Shown here one piece after another: positions 1-7,548 of a stretch of 19,723 bases of DNA. Under the pieces are notes generated by a model. The model had not been told where the DNA came from and did not search any database. It saw only the letters and a list, made by a program, of their open reading frames with translations. The stretch lies in NCBI GenBank assembly GCA_964448855.1, contig CAYUXI010000028.1, forward strand, positions 1 to 19,723, read 5' to 3'. Positions within the stretch are counted from its first letter, which is position 1; every line of letters begins with the position of its first letter. Origin of the DNA: QAMX01 sp964448855. Lineage in GTDB: Bacteria > Bacillota > Clostridia > Oscillospirales > QAMX01. The translations under genes and the position numbers were made by a program.

Positions 1-42
1 TTGCATATTGTCTCTTCCTATTTTCAGGGTGTTGCACTTCAT
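1..42 (-). CDS. Start of an unidentified leftward gene (partial)
   Basis: Reading leftward, a GGGAGG Shine-Dalgarno (50-55) lies 7 nt before an ATG at 42-40. The frame then stays open to the window edge and gives MKCNTLKIGRDNMQ. Only 14 codons are visible, so no function can be assigned. The strong ribosome site at ideal spacing is the main support; chance is the alternative. The inverted repeat at 56-79 lies directly upstream and would be in the 5' leader. The gene is divergent from the MATE gene at 230. Confidence 0.45.
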   Translation of the reverse strand, partial: MKCNTLKIGRDNMQ

Positions 43-55
43 ATTATAACCTCCC

Positions 56-99
56 AAGCTCCCTCTGACGAGGGAGCTTGCGCGAAGCGTCTGAGGGAG
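56..99. repeat. CTCCCTC/GAGGGAG inverted-repeat element
   Basis: A perfect 10-bp stem, AAGCTCCCTC (56-65) with GAGGGAGCTT (70-79), closes on a TGAC tetraloop. A second GAGGGAG at 93-99 allows an alternative outer pairing: 59-70 with 88-99, 11 of 12 bases matched. The two hairpins share the left arm and exclude each other. The layout resembles short dispersed intergenic repeats that I recall from Faecalibacterium-like Clostridia; that link is from memory and cannot be checked here. It lies between the divergent starts at 42 and 230. Confidence 0.6.
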
Positions 100-146
100 A
101 GAAAACTGTTTTCAAGTGCTCACCTTTGACCGTAGTTGCCGCACTC

Positions 147-178
147 ATCACCCATCACTTATCACTTTCACCTATCAC
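147..178. repeat. Period-7 ATCAC tract
   Basis: ATCAC occurs at 147-151, 154-158, 161-165 and 174-178, with a TTCAC variant at 167-171. The first three exact copies are spaced 7 bases apart. The tract lies in the leader region upstream of the MATE gene at 230. Function unknown. It could be the tail of the repeat element at 56-99 or a degenerate simple repeat. Confidence 0.4.
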
Positions 179-229
179 CCCTCGTTCCCGGTTTAGATGA
201 CCCTATCAATCAAAAGCGGAGGAAATCGC

Positions 230-1579
230 ATGAAAAAGTCCATTTGGCATTCTCTGAAGCCGCAGATTCGGCAGGTCTGGCATCTCAGTCTTCCCGCCAT
301 TTTAACACAGATCACGACCATTGCCATGCAGTACATCGACTCCGCCATGGTCGGCGCGCAGGGCGCCAACGCATCGGCGGCCATCGGTCTTGTTTCATCC
401 ACCACCTGGCTCTTCAACGGCATCCCCTATGCCGTTTCGGCCGGGTTTTCCGTTCAGGTCGCGCACTGCATCGGCGCAGAGCGGCTCCGGGATGCGCGGA
501 ATGTCGTCCGGCACGGTCTGGTGACGGCGTTCCTGCTTTCCGGCATCCTCTGTGCCGCCGGGGTGCTGATCTGCCGCCCGCTGCCCGGCTGGCTCGGCGG
601 CGACCCGGTCATCCGCACCGACGCTTCCCTCTATTTCCTGACGTTCGCGCTCATGCTGCCCTTTCATCAGCTGAACTCGCTGACCGCTTCGTTTTTGCAA
701 TGCAGCGGTGACATGGTCACGCCCAGCATTTTGAACGCCGTCATGTGCGTTCTGGACATCCTGTTCAACGCCCTCTTCATCCCGTCCTACGGCGTCCTCG
801 GCGCCGGAATCGGCACGGCGCTGGCCTGTGCGGTTGTCAGCCTGCTGATGGCATGGTTCTGCTGCTTTCGCCGTCCGTCGCTCCGGCTGCACCGCGCTGA
901 GCGCGCTCATGTGGACTTCGCCATTCTGAAGTCCGCCCTGCGAATCGGCACACCGGTCGCCGTGCAGGAAATCGCGATGTGCGGTGCCATGGTTGTCTCC
1001 ACCATGATTCTCGCGCCGCTCGGCCCGGTCGCCATTGCGGCCAACTCGTTTGCGGTCACGGCGGAAAGTCTGTGCTATATGCCCGGCTACGGCATCGGCT
1101 CCGCCGCAACGACGCTCGTCGGGCGGAGCATGGGTGCCGGAGATGTGCAGCTCGCCCGGCGCTACGGCATCATCTGCACGGCCATGGGCGGTATTTTGAT
1201 GGGCTGCACCGGGGCGCTGATGATGCTGCTCTGTCCGTTTGTCTTCCGGCTGCTGACGCCGGAGCTGCCGGTTCAAACGCTGGCGACCAGCGTCCTGCGC
1301 ATTGAGCTGTTCGCGGAGCCGCTCTTTGGCATTTCGATCGTTGCCGCCGGTGCGCTGCGCGGTACCGGCGATACGCTGATTCCCAGTCTGCTCAATTTAG
1401 GCAGCATCTGGGTGGTGCGGATTGGCCTGTCGCTGTTGCTGGTGCGGCCGCTCGGGCTGCACGGCATCTGGATTGCCATGGCCGTCGAGCTGTGCGTCCG
1501 CGGGCTGGTGCTTCTGTATCGGCAGCACACCTCCCCCTATTATGACCGAAGGTTGCCGGTGCAGTCGGACGCCGCATAA
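230..1579 (+). CDS. MATE-family multidrug/metabolite efflux protein (NorM/DinF-like)
   Basis: A 449-residue polytopic inner-membrane protein. Family members export cationic drugs, dyes or metabolites using a proton or sodium gradient. The length matches the usual 440-470 residues. The two-fold MATE repeat is visible: the N-half opens with the family-typical LSLPAILTQ and YIDSAMVG segments, and the C-half restarts near ALRIGTPVAVQE. The ATG at 230 is chosen over an in-frame ATG at 197 because GGAGGA (218-223) lies 6 nt upstream of it. The gene is transcribed alone and ends 10 nt before the strong hairpin at 1590. I saw no well-formed promoter in 100-217. The substrate cannot be read from the sequence. 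It is one of two MATE genes in the window, and the other is only distantly similar by eye. Confidence 0.9.
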   Translation: MKKSIWHSLKPQIRQVWHLSLPAILTQITTIAMQYIDSAMVGAQGANASAAIGLVSSTTWLFNGIPYAVSAGFSVQVAHCIGAERLRDARNVVRHGLVTAFLLSGILCAAGVLICRPLPGWLGGDPVIRTDASLYFLTFALMLPFHQLNSLTASFLQCSGDMVTPSILNAVMCVLDILFNALFIPSYGVLGAGIGTALACAVVSLLMAWFCCFRRPSLRLHRAERAHVDFAILKSALRIGTPVAVQEIAMCGAMVVSTMILAPLGPVAIAANSFAVTAESLCYMPGYGIGSAATTLVGRSMGAGDVQLARRYGIICTAMGGILMGCTGALMMLLCPFVFRLLTPELPVQTLATSVLRIELFAEPLFGISIVAAGALRGTGDTLIPSLLNLGSIWVVRIGLSLLLVRPLGLHGIWIAMAVELCVRGLVLLYRQHTSPYYDRRLPVQSDAA

Positions 1580-1589
1580 ATCCCGACAA

Positions 1590-1638
1590 AAAAGCCACCC
1601 CTTGACGCCGCAGCAATCGGCATCAGGGGGTGGCTTTT
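1590..1638. terminator. Bidirectional intrinsic terminator between the MATE gene and the phage cassette
   Basis: AAAAGCCACCCC (1590-1601) pairs with GGGGTGGCTTTT (1627-1638). The stem continues inward as TGACGCCG (1603-1610) against CGGCATCA (1618-1625) with one mismatch, closing on a 7-nt loop. A-tract on the left and T-tract on the right give a U-run for transcripts from either side. It therefore ends the rightward MATE gene (stop 1579) and the leftward phage unit (last stop 1653). Confidence 0.88.
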
Positions 1639-1652
1639 GGCGCAGCGCCCGA

Positions 1653-3050
1653 TTATGGGTTCGAGGGCTGCACCGGTTCCAGGCCGAGCGCCCGGCAGAG
1701 TGCCTCTCCATCCTCCGCCGACAGCTGCCCGTTGCGGAGCATGGCTGCAATGCTGCCCCGTACATTGTCATCCTGCGCCGCATTGTGGACGGTCTTGCCG
1801 GACGAATCCTTTCGATAGAGCTGGCCGTAAAACCGGCTGTACAGGTCGTCGAAATGGTAGGCGTATGTCTGCGCGGGCGGCGCCTCGTACGTCTGGCTCC
1901 ACGGCATCTGCTTGAGAATCAGGTCGCGGTAGAGGCGGTAGCCCTCTTCGCCGTATTGACGGGTCAGATACGATTCAAACCCGCTCAGCTGATTCAGCAC
2001 CTCCTGCCTCGGCGCATTTTTCTGATTTTCCGCGAAGGAGAGCGCCAGTCCGGCGATTTCTTCGTATTGAACCGGATCCATCCCCTCTGCCGTCGTCTCC
2101 GTCTGACGGCCATAGACCGTCTGGTACAGCTTCTGCGTTTCCCCCGCGTATGCGCGTTCGGCGGCGGTCGTATCGATACCGAGCGATCGCAGCGGTTTGA
2201 AATCGCCGTATTTGGCGGCTGCGTAGGCGTTTTCGATGGCCTGCTGTTCCTCCGCACTTTTGGCATTGCGCAGCTTCAGGCGCTGCTCAAACGCCACATC
2301 CGACCGCTGATCCGCGTATTGCTGCGCCGCACGCGCATTCTGCCGCTGCTTTTCCTCGTATTCGCGGTCTGCATTGGCCTGCTCCTGCAAGCGCAGCAGG
2401 TATGACGCTTCCAGCTCCGACAGCTCCGCCGTTCCGTTCTGCCGTGCGGCGCTGATCTGCTGCTCCAGCGTGGCCAGCGCACGCAATCGCTCCTGCTCGT
2501 TTTCAAAGCTGCGCGTTCGATACCCATTCTGCTGGGCGATCTGCGCGCTGTCGGAATACCCGCTGTTATACAGTCCCTGTGAGGCCAGGCTGTTGGCCAG
2601 CGCCTCCCGGCTGTTCTGGTAGCCCAGATAATTTTCTCTGGCCAGCGCGTCGTATTGCCGCCTAATGTCTGGCCGCTGCGCTTCCAGCTGTTCCACCTCC
2701 AGCGCCGTTCGCGTCTGCGCCGCCTGCATCGCGGCCGACTGCGCCTGTTGCAGCCGGTTCTGCGCATCGCTCCGTGCCGGCTGCTGCTGCTCGCGCCATG
2801 CGCTGTACTCCACGCCGCCCTTCGGCGTCATGACCCACGTCTGTGTGCCGGCTGCATTCGTCACGATGGAGCCGTTTTCGATGCGTCGGCGACCGGCTTC
2901 ATCCTCGTACATCCGGTTGTCGATGGAATATCCGATCCGGCGGCGTCCCGATGCATCGGTATAGGTCAGCTGGATTGCTTTGGGGTTGCGGCTCGATTCC
3001 ACCCCTGTTTCCGGATCCAGATACCGCGTTTCAATGCTGCTGTTTCCCAT
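1653..3050 (-). CDS. Long coiled-coil virion protein, candidate ejection/internal head protein
   Basis: A 465-residue, Gln/Ala/Glu/Arg-rich protein and the last gene of the cassette. The N-terminus (about 1-85) looks beta-rich with two GRRRI segments. Residues about 90-135 and 175-270 are charged heptad-like helices, separated by a conserved-looking SQGLYNSGYSDSAQ segment (about 157-170). I have seen similar GLxxSGYS segments in uncharacterised clostridial phage structural proteins (from memory). Length, helical character and position after the capsid genes suit an internal or ejection protein of a short-tailed phage, but a scaffold-like or neck role is possible. The ATG at 3050 is chosen over 3104 because GAGGGAG lies 10 nt upstream. 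The 66-nt gap before it contains a strong hairpin (3080-3110), so it may be expressed differently from the capsid genes. Confidence 0.6.
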   Translation of the reverse strand: MGNSSIETRYLDPETGVESSRNPKAIQLTYTDASGRRRIGYSIDNRMYEDEAGRRRIENGSIVTNAAGTQTWVMTPKGGVEYSAWREQQQPARSDAQNRLQQAQSAAMQAAQTRTALEVEQLEAQRPDIRRQYDALARENYLGYQNSREALANSLASQGLYNSGYSDSAQIAQQNGYRTRSFENEQERLRALATLEQQISAARQNGTAELSELEASYLLRLQEQANADREYEEKQRQNARAAQQYADQRSDVAFEQRLKLRNAKSAEEQQAIENAYAAAKYGDFKPLRSLGIDTTAAERAYAGETQKLYQTVYGRQTETTAEGMDPVQYEEIAGLALSFAENQKNAPRQEVLNQLSGFESYLTRQYGEEGYRLYRDLILKQMPWSQTYEAPPAQTYAYHFDDLYSRFYGQLYRKDSSGKTVHNAAQDDNVRGSIAAMLRNGQLSAEDGEALCRALGLEPVQPSNP

Positions 3051-3079
3051 GCTTGTTTCACTCCCTCTGCTTTTCTGAT

Positions 3080-3110
3080 GGGCGGGTGACCGGTAACCGG
3101 CCACCCGCCC
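3080..3110. other. GC-rich hairpin between decoration-like gene and last cassette gene
   Basis: GGGCGGGTG (3080-3088) pairs with CACCCGCCC (3102-3110). After one mismatch the stem continues as CCGG/CCGG around a 3-nt loop. On the transcribed (minus) strand the downstream bases are ATCAGAAAAG, not a U-run, so it is not a canonical terminator for this operon. It may stabilise the upstream mRNA end, mark an RNA-processing site, or attenuate the last gene. Confidence 0.6.
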
Positions 3111-3116
3111 CTTTCG

Positions 3117-3461
3117 TTATCTTGGCAGAACGAGACATCCGGCGGACAGCCCGGATGCAGAGGCGGTGATCCGGATTTTGCCGTTGTCTGTTCCGTGTGT
3201 CTGCACAAATCGGCCGGACTCGACCGCCAGATACTGCGGTACGCCAGCCGTCAGCGCAACGACCAGGTCGTCCGTCCCCTGCGGCCCGTCGCCCGCATGG
3301 AGCGTCACGCTCAGGCTTGCCGTCGATGACAGGATGATCAGGCTGGATTCATCGCCTGCCAGCTGAAGCTCTGCGCCATCCGTCGCATCGACCGCCGTCA
3401 GGCTGACGCTGCCGATTTCATTCCACTTCAAACGCCTGGTAATCGCCTTGGATGCTGCCAT
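3117..3461 (-). CDS. Small beta-rich virion protein, capsid decoration/cement candidate
   Basis: A 114-residue protein encoded 36 nt after the major capsid gene. The middle and C-terminal parts alternate hydrophobic and polar residues as in a beta-sandwich (HAGDGPQGTDDLVVALTAG, then KIRITAS). The pattern matches the small proteins that often follow HK97-fold capsid genes in Firmicutes prophages and are thought to decorate the shell or sit near the neck. A ribosome site GGAGGA lies about 11 nt before the ATG at 3461. There is no signal peptide or membrane segment. The decoration role is inference from position and fold-like pattern. Confidence 0.6.
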   Translation of the reverse strand: MAASKAITRRLKWNEIGSVSLTAVDATDGAELQLAGDESSLIILSSTASLSVTLHAGDGPQGTDDLVVALTAGVPQYLAVESGRFVQTHGTDNGKIRITASASGLSAGCLVLPR

Positions 3462-3497
3462 ATTTGCGTCTTTCCTCCTCGTTTTTCATCGCACGGC

Positions 3498-4319
3498 TCA
3501 GGACTGGTGAGCGCGGATGACATACACTTCCTTCGGGCGAACCACCTTCGCGCCATAGGTATCCAGCACCTTGACGGCGTCTGCGAACTGCTTTTCCGGG
3601 CGGTACGGTTCGACCTTTTCAATGCCGTGTGCAAACGCCACGGCATCGCCGGTGCGGACGAGCATACAGTCGTCGGAGCCGCTTTTGGGCAGGTTGTTCG
3701 ACAGCTTGACCGTCGCATTGTTGTACATCCCGACAATACCCTTCCGAATCTGATCGGTGTTGTTTGTGCTCAGCTCCGTCAGGCGGTTCTTGAACAGATT
3801 GTAGAACCACGGTGTCATGACGATGGAGACATTGGCGTTGATCTTGACGCCGTTGTTCCACAGCCAGACAAAGGCCTCATCAACGAGCGTCTTGGCCGCG
3901 TCCGAGGTATCCACCTTGGTGGAGGTGCTTCGGCCGCCTGCACCGTTGACGGCGATGCTTCCGATATAGGTGTCGCGCTCCTCGGCCAGCTCCTCGGCGC
4001 TGCCCTTCATATACGCATCCATCAGCCCCTCAATCGACTGCGCTTCATCGATGTCGTCCACGATGAAGTGCGTGTATTTGTACTGGTTCACATCGAGGAA
4101 AATGGACGTATCGGCCGGTGTCTCCGCCTGTTCAATGTCCGTGCCCGGTTCATACGTCTTGACGGTCGGGCGCGATGCGCCGATGATCTTGACGCGTTTG
4201 CCGACGCCGACGCTGCCCTGCCAGTGCGTGTTGCAGTCCTCCTGCATGACGCACAGCTTGCCCAGCTCCTGCTGAATTCGTTTTGCCCATACGGTCGGTT
4301 TGAAATTGTCATATGCCAT
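3498..4319 (-). CDS. Major capsid protein, P22 coat-like (HK97 fold)
   Basis: A 273-residue protein that would form the icosahedral shell. It opens with FKPTVWAKRIQQEL, a hallmark of the P22-coat-like capsid family of Firmicutes phages, followed by GKRVKIIGASRPTVKTY and FIVDDIDEAQS. The latter two match the E-loop/spine region and the VDDxD-type conserved block of that family. It lies between the scaffold gene (stop 4336, 16-nt gap) and a decoration-like gene, the standard head-module order. A GGAGGA ribosome site lies 8 nt before the ATG, consistent with high expression. At 273 residues it is shorter than P22 coat (about 430), so the inserted domain of P22 is probably absent. Confidence 0.87.
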   Translation of the reverse strand: MAYDNFKPTVWAKRIQQELGKLCVMQEDCNTHWQGSVGVGKRVKIIGASRPTVKTYEPGTDIEQAETPADTSIFLDVNQYKYTHFIVDDIDEAQSIEGLMDAYMKGSAEELAEERDTYIGSIAVNGAGGRSTSTKVDTSDAAKTLVDEAFVWLWNNGVKINANVSIVMTPWFYNLFKNRLTELSTNNTDQIRKGIVGMYNNATVKLSNNLPKSGSDDCMLVRTGDAVAFAHGIEKVEPYRPEKQFADAVKVLDTYGAKVVRPKEVYVIRAHQS

Positions 4320-4335
4320 TTCGAATCGTTCCTCC

Positions 4336-5019
4336 TTATTTCTTCCACCGGGTCATGGACTGCATGACCCGCTCCATGATTTTCGGATTGTCCAGCTCCC
4401 GCGGAGTCAGACGATCCACCGCCTCCGGCGTGTAGTAGGTCGGCTCCTGCTCCGTATCCCGTCCGACAGCGCCCGTATCCGGTGGTGGGGCCTTTCGGGG
4501 CTCCTGTGTCCGGCGCACGGCCTCATAGGCCGTCAGATTGCCGATGCCTGCGCAGCGCAGCCGGAGATACGCTTCGCCGAGTGCCTGGATGCTCTCCACG
4601 GACAGGCTCGGGTCATGTGCCCGAAGCTCGTCCAGCTCCTGCTTTTGCCGATATTGCAGCAGCTGGCGCTGGCAGTCGGTCAGCGTCTGCCGCAGCTGCG
4701 CATCGTCCGGTGCAGATGCAGGGTCGGCCGCATCTCTCTGCGGCGTGGGAGCATCTGCTGCCCCGGTCTGTTGCTCGCGCCATGCGGCATTTTCACGTTC
4801 CAGCGCTTCAATGCGCTGGCGCATTCGCTTGAAGGCCGTGTTTTCTGCCCGCGACTGCGTATCCTTTTTGTGGAGTGCATCCTCCTGCTTTTGCCCGCCT
4901 TCGCCTGCGGGCCGCTCTGCGTCCGCGGATGCCTCCGCGTTCAGAGATTCCGTGTGGACGTCAACGTCTCCGCCCTGCCCTGCGCCGACCGATTGGGTGG
5001 TTTCAAGGTTTTCTTCCAT
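4336..5019 (-). CDS. Phage scaffold protein
   Basis: A 227-residue, highly charged, mostly helical protein. It has an acidic, low-complexity N-terminus (about 1-55), a coiled-coil block (about 60-85 and 115-145) and a basic C-terminal tail ending MTRWKK. It sits between portal and capsid genes. This is the typical profile of an assembly scaffold, whose basic C-terminus contacts the coat protein during procapsid assembly and is later lost. The ATG at 5019 is chosen over 5160: AAAGGAG lies 11 nt upstream and the longer form would overlap the portal gene. The start is 1 nt after the portal stop (5021), suggesting coupled translation. Confidence 0.82.
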   Translation of the reverse strand: MEENLETTQSVGAGQGGDVDVHTESLNAEASADAERPAGEGGQKQEDALHKKDTQSRAENTAFKRMRQRIEALERENAAWREQQTGAADAPTPQRDAADPASAPDDAQLRQTLTDCQRQLLQYRQKQELDELRAHDPSLSVESIQALGEAYLRLRCAGIGNLTAYEAVRRTQEPRKAPPPDTGAVGRDTEQEPTYYTPEAVDRLTPRELDNPKIMERVMQSMTRWKK

Positions 5020-5020
5020 A

Positions 5021-6586
5021 TTATATAAAGCTCCTTTCTGCTGTTTCCGCATTTCCGTCCGCTGGGAATGCAGCGCGGCTTGCGCGCCGTTCCAGAATCG
5101 TCCGGAACGATGCCTTCGGTGCAGACGCATCGTCCGGCAGCGCTTCCACGTATTCCTCAAAGGTGATGCGGCCGTTGTTCAGCGCCTGTTCCAGCGCCTC
5201 TTCTCTGGCATATTTGGAAAACGGGTTGGTCGGGCTCGCATCGATTTTCACGCGCAGCCGCAGTGCATCCAGCGCGTCCGGCGGGATGCGGTCGATGCGC
5301 ACCAGGCCGTCTGCCTGCTGCTCCGAAATGTGCAGGCCGTCCGGGTGATAGGCGCGCCAGAGATCAATCCAGATCAGGGCGATATCCTCGACGAACTGCT
5401 TGAACATGGCCACCTGTTCATTCAGCGGAATGGACGCCTGATCGCGCACCGCAATGATGGCCGCGCCGGAGGCCTGCTCCGGGTTCACCTGGCCGAGTGC
5501 TGCATTGCCCGCTCCGGCCAGCTCACGCGTTGTCTGAATCATATCCGTCTGGAGAATCCCGGCCTCCTGGCTCATCGGCGCCGGTGCAATGTAGGAAAAG
5601 ACATCGCGGACGCTCTGCACGCTCGACGTCTTCACGGCGATGGCCTTGCCGACGTGATCGACGTCGGCGGGGTTTTCGATCAGGTTTTTGACGTAGACCG
5701 GCTTGGCAAAGGCGTTCATTTTCGCAGAAATGAGCCGTCTGGCCAGCAGCTTGTTTGCTTCGATCTGATTGGGAATCATCGGCAGCACCTCGCCCGTGCC
5801 GCGTGCCGAATTTTTGCGCGGAATCCAGACAAACGATGCAATCGGATAGCGCGTCATCCCGGTGATCGCCGTATCCGGCTGGTAGACCACATATCGGGTG
5901 GAGCGGGCGACGTGTATTTCGCCGTTCTCCGCGCGGTAGAGATACAGCAGGCAGGAGCATTTGCCGTCCCCCTCGACCTCGGGATCCTGCCCGACTGTCG
6001 TCTGCGTCTCCTCATCCGCGTTGATCTCCTCAATCTGCGCGCGGCTCAGCCCGTTCCGTTTGGCGTCCCGCCGAACATCGGCCACCGGGCGGCGTTCATA
6101 CAGCAGGATGTACGCCTGCTTTTGCAGGTCGGGCTGCTGCTCGTCCGCCAGATAGATGGCCGTATTGTCCACCACCTGCGCGTCCAGATTTCGGTTATAA
6201 AAGTAGACATACGCGTCACCCGCGATGCAGGCATCCCGAACCACCCGCCAGCAGAGCGCATCCATTTTCTGCGCCTCCCAGTGCTGGCGCGCATAGAGGT
6301 TCAAATCCGCGCAGATGCGCTCCGCCGCGCTGCCGCCGGAAGCGTCGTTCGGCGTGTAGACCATCTGCATCTGCTGCATACTGACCATTGCCGATTTGTA
6401 CGCCACGGTCGGCGCGATGAAGTTGTACGCGGGCAGCTCGTCCACGTTGGACACGCCGTGCCACTGATCGCCCTCGTAAAAGCGGAAGGCTTTCCCCGTA
6501 TTTTCATACAGATTCATGCGGCTGTGGTGATCGACACCGCGCCGGTACTTCTGCCAGATTTGCGTTTCCGTCCATTCCTGCGCCAT
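5021..6586 (-). CDS. Portal protein (P22/SPP1-like)
   Basis: A 521-residue protein. Portals form the dodecameric DNA channel at one capsid vertex and dock the terminase. The N-terminus has the family-typical layout: QIWQKYRRGVDHHSRMNLYE, then FRFYEGDQWHG, then a NFIAPTVAYKSAMV helix. The central region contains YPIASFVWIPR and GTGEVLPMIPNQIEANKL, matching the stem/clip region of Firmicutes portal proteins. A KVKIDASPT segment lies near the C-terminus. Ribosome site AAAGGAG lies 6 nt before the ATG. The gene is followed immediately by the scaffold gene. Unusually, the gene upstream is a lysis-module membrane protein and not TerL. Confidence 0.85.
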   Translation of the reverse strand: MAQEWTETQIWQKYRRGVDHHSRMNLYENTGKAFRFYEGDQWHGVSNVDELPAYNFIAPTVAYKSAMVSMQQMQMVYTPNDASGGSAAERICADLNLYARQHWEAQKMDALCWRVVRDACIAGDAYVYFYNRNLDAQVVDNTAIYLADEQQPDLQKQAYILLYERRPVADVRRDAKRNGLSRAQIEEINADEETQTTVGQDPEVEGDGKCSCLLYLYRAENGEIHVARSTRYVVYQPDTAITGMTRYPIASFVWIPRKNSARGTGEVLPMIPNQIEANKLLARRLISAKMNAFAKPVYVKNLIENPADVDHVGKAIAVKTSSVQSVRDVFSYIAPAPMSQEAGILQTDMIQTTRELAGAGNAALGQVNPEQASGAAIIAVRDQASIPLNEQVAMFKQFVEDIALIWIDLWRAYHPDGLHISEQQADGLVRIDRIPPDALDALRLRVKIDASPTNPFSKYAREEALEQALNNGRITFEEYVEALPDDASAPKASFRTILERRASRAAFPADGNAETAERSFI

Positions 6587-6601
6587 AGCTTCTCCTTTCT
6601 G

Positions 6602-6817
6602 TCATCGCTGACCGTCTCCGTTTCCTGTCCCGTTATACCGCTCAATTTCAGCCAGCTGTCGCTGAAGCCGCAGCAGGTCGCGGTTTTCCTGCGTCGGTGC
6701 CGTCTCCGAATGCATGGGTCTGTCCCGCAGCCGAAGCAGCATCGGCAGCAGCGCCAGTGCGGCCATACAGCTGCCGATACCGGCCAGAAAGCCCACAAAC
6801 AGACAGATGCCCGTCAT
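6602..6817 (-). CDS. Small membrane protein of the lysis region
   Basis: A 71-residue protein with one N-terminal membrane helix (about 3-30, GICLFVGFLAGIGS...) and a polar, helical, charged C-terminal half (DLLRLQRQLAEIER). Its ATG (6817) overlaps the lysozyme stop as ATGA, so translation is probably coupled. It ends 15 nt before the portal start. Position and single-helix topology fit an accessory lysis or holin-regulating protein. I recognise no named family, and a structural membrane role is also possible. Confidence 0.65.
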   Translation of the reverse strand: MTGICLFVGFLAGIGSCMAALALLPMLLRLRDRPMHSETAPTQENRDLLRLQRQLAEIERYNGTGNGDGQR

Positions 6818-7548
6818 AGCAGAATCCCCTCGCAGCCCAGGTCGCTCAGCAGGTCGCCCAGCTCGTCCAGCGACAGATAGTAGCCGTCTGCCGGTTCCTC
6901 CGGCAGACATTCCGCCAAGCTGCGCCCGGCATAATCTGCATAGCAGACGTCCAGATCGACACTGCCGTCGATGCCGTCCAGCTGACCACTGGACGAAAAC
7001 TGCCACATCGTATGCGCATGGCGCGTGACGCCGTCCTCCGGCAGCTCTGCAAAGCTGCGCGCTGCCTTCGGCCATGCGACCCAGACGTCGATGCCCGCAT
7101 CGATCAGCGCCGCACGGTCAATCACATGATTGAGCCAGTTGCAGTTGGTATACAGCAGCGGGAAATATCCCGCCTTTGTCATCGATTCGCAGAACGTCAG
7201 CACCAGCCGCGTCACGCATTCCTTTCCCAGCGCAAACTGTGCAGTCTGCTCCGCGTCGAGCGCAGCCGGATAGGTGATCTCCTCGCGGTAGGGCAGAATG
7301 GTCTGCTGAAAAAACGCCGCCTCGGCCTGCATCCCCTTCACGTCCGTCGCATAGGAGCAGCAGTATACGCCGACATCCACGCCGGCGGCCAGTGCGCCCC
7401 GGATATTTTCTTCAAACCGCGCGTCCTGCTTCTGACCGTGCGTTGCACGAATCATGGCAAACTCCACGCCTGCCGCAGCGACCCGCTCCCACTGGATGGT
7501 TCCCTGCCACTCCGATACGTCAATGCCGTATCGAATCGTCTCTGTCAT
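6814..7548 (-). CDS. Endolysin, GH25 (Chalaropsis-type) lysozyme
   Basis: A 244-residue protein hydrolysing the beta-1,4 bond between N-acetylmuramic acid and N-acetylglucosamine. GH25 landmarks are all present: IDVSEWQG with Asp10, an Asp98-x-Glu100 pair in ALDAEQ, LYTNCNW near 133-138, MWQFSSSG at 181-188 and VDLDVCY at 197-203. Spacing of the acidic residues matches known GH25 enzymes. After the core only about 35 residues remain, too short for a usual wall-binding domain. There is no signal peptide, so release depends on the holin. The ATG at 7548 gives the normal GH25 N-terminus, and the longer in-frame start at 7602 would extend further into the holin gene. It overlaps the holin by 29 nt in another frame. 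Confidence 0.9.
   Translation of the reverse strand: MTETIRYGIDVSEWQGTIQWERVAAAGVEFAMIRATHGQKQDARFEENIRGALAAGVDVGVYCCSYATDVKGMQAEAAFFQQTILPYREEITYPAALDAEQTAQFALGKECVTRLVLTFCESMTKAGYFPLLYTNCNWLNHVIDRAALIDAGIDVWVAWPKAARSFAELPEDGVTRHAHTMWQFSSSGQLDGIDGSVDLDVCYADYAGRSLAECLPEEPADGYYLSLDELGDLLSDLGCEGILL

Noticed and set aside
395..1276. 293-codon open frame opposite the first MATE gene
   Set aside because: It is antisense to a clear MATE protein, has a shadow composition rich in Arg, Gln, His and Asp, and has no ribosome site. GC-rich coding DNA often leaves such open frames.
5020..5025. Perfect TATAAT on the minus strand next to the scaffold start
   Set aside because: It lies directly before the scaffold ATG (5019), between its ribosome site and start codon, and no -35 lies 17 bp upstream (GGAAAC). 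It is an A/T-rich translation start region, not a promoter.
4538..6880. 780-codon plus-strand open frame across scaffold and portal
   Set aside because: It spans several well-supported minus-strand genes, has Arg/Ser/Cys-rich shadow composition and no recognisable domain. The portal and scaffold assignments explain the DNA.
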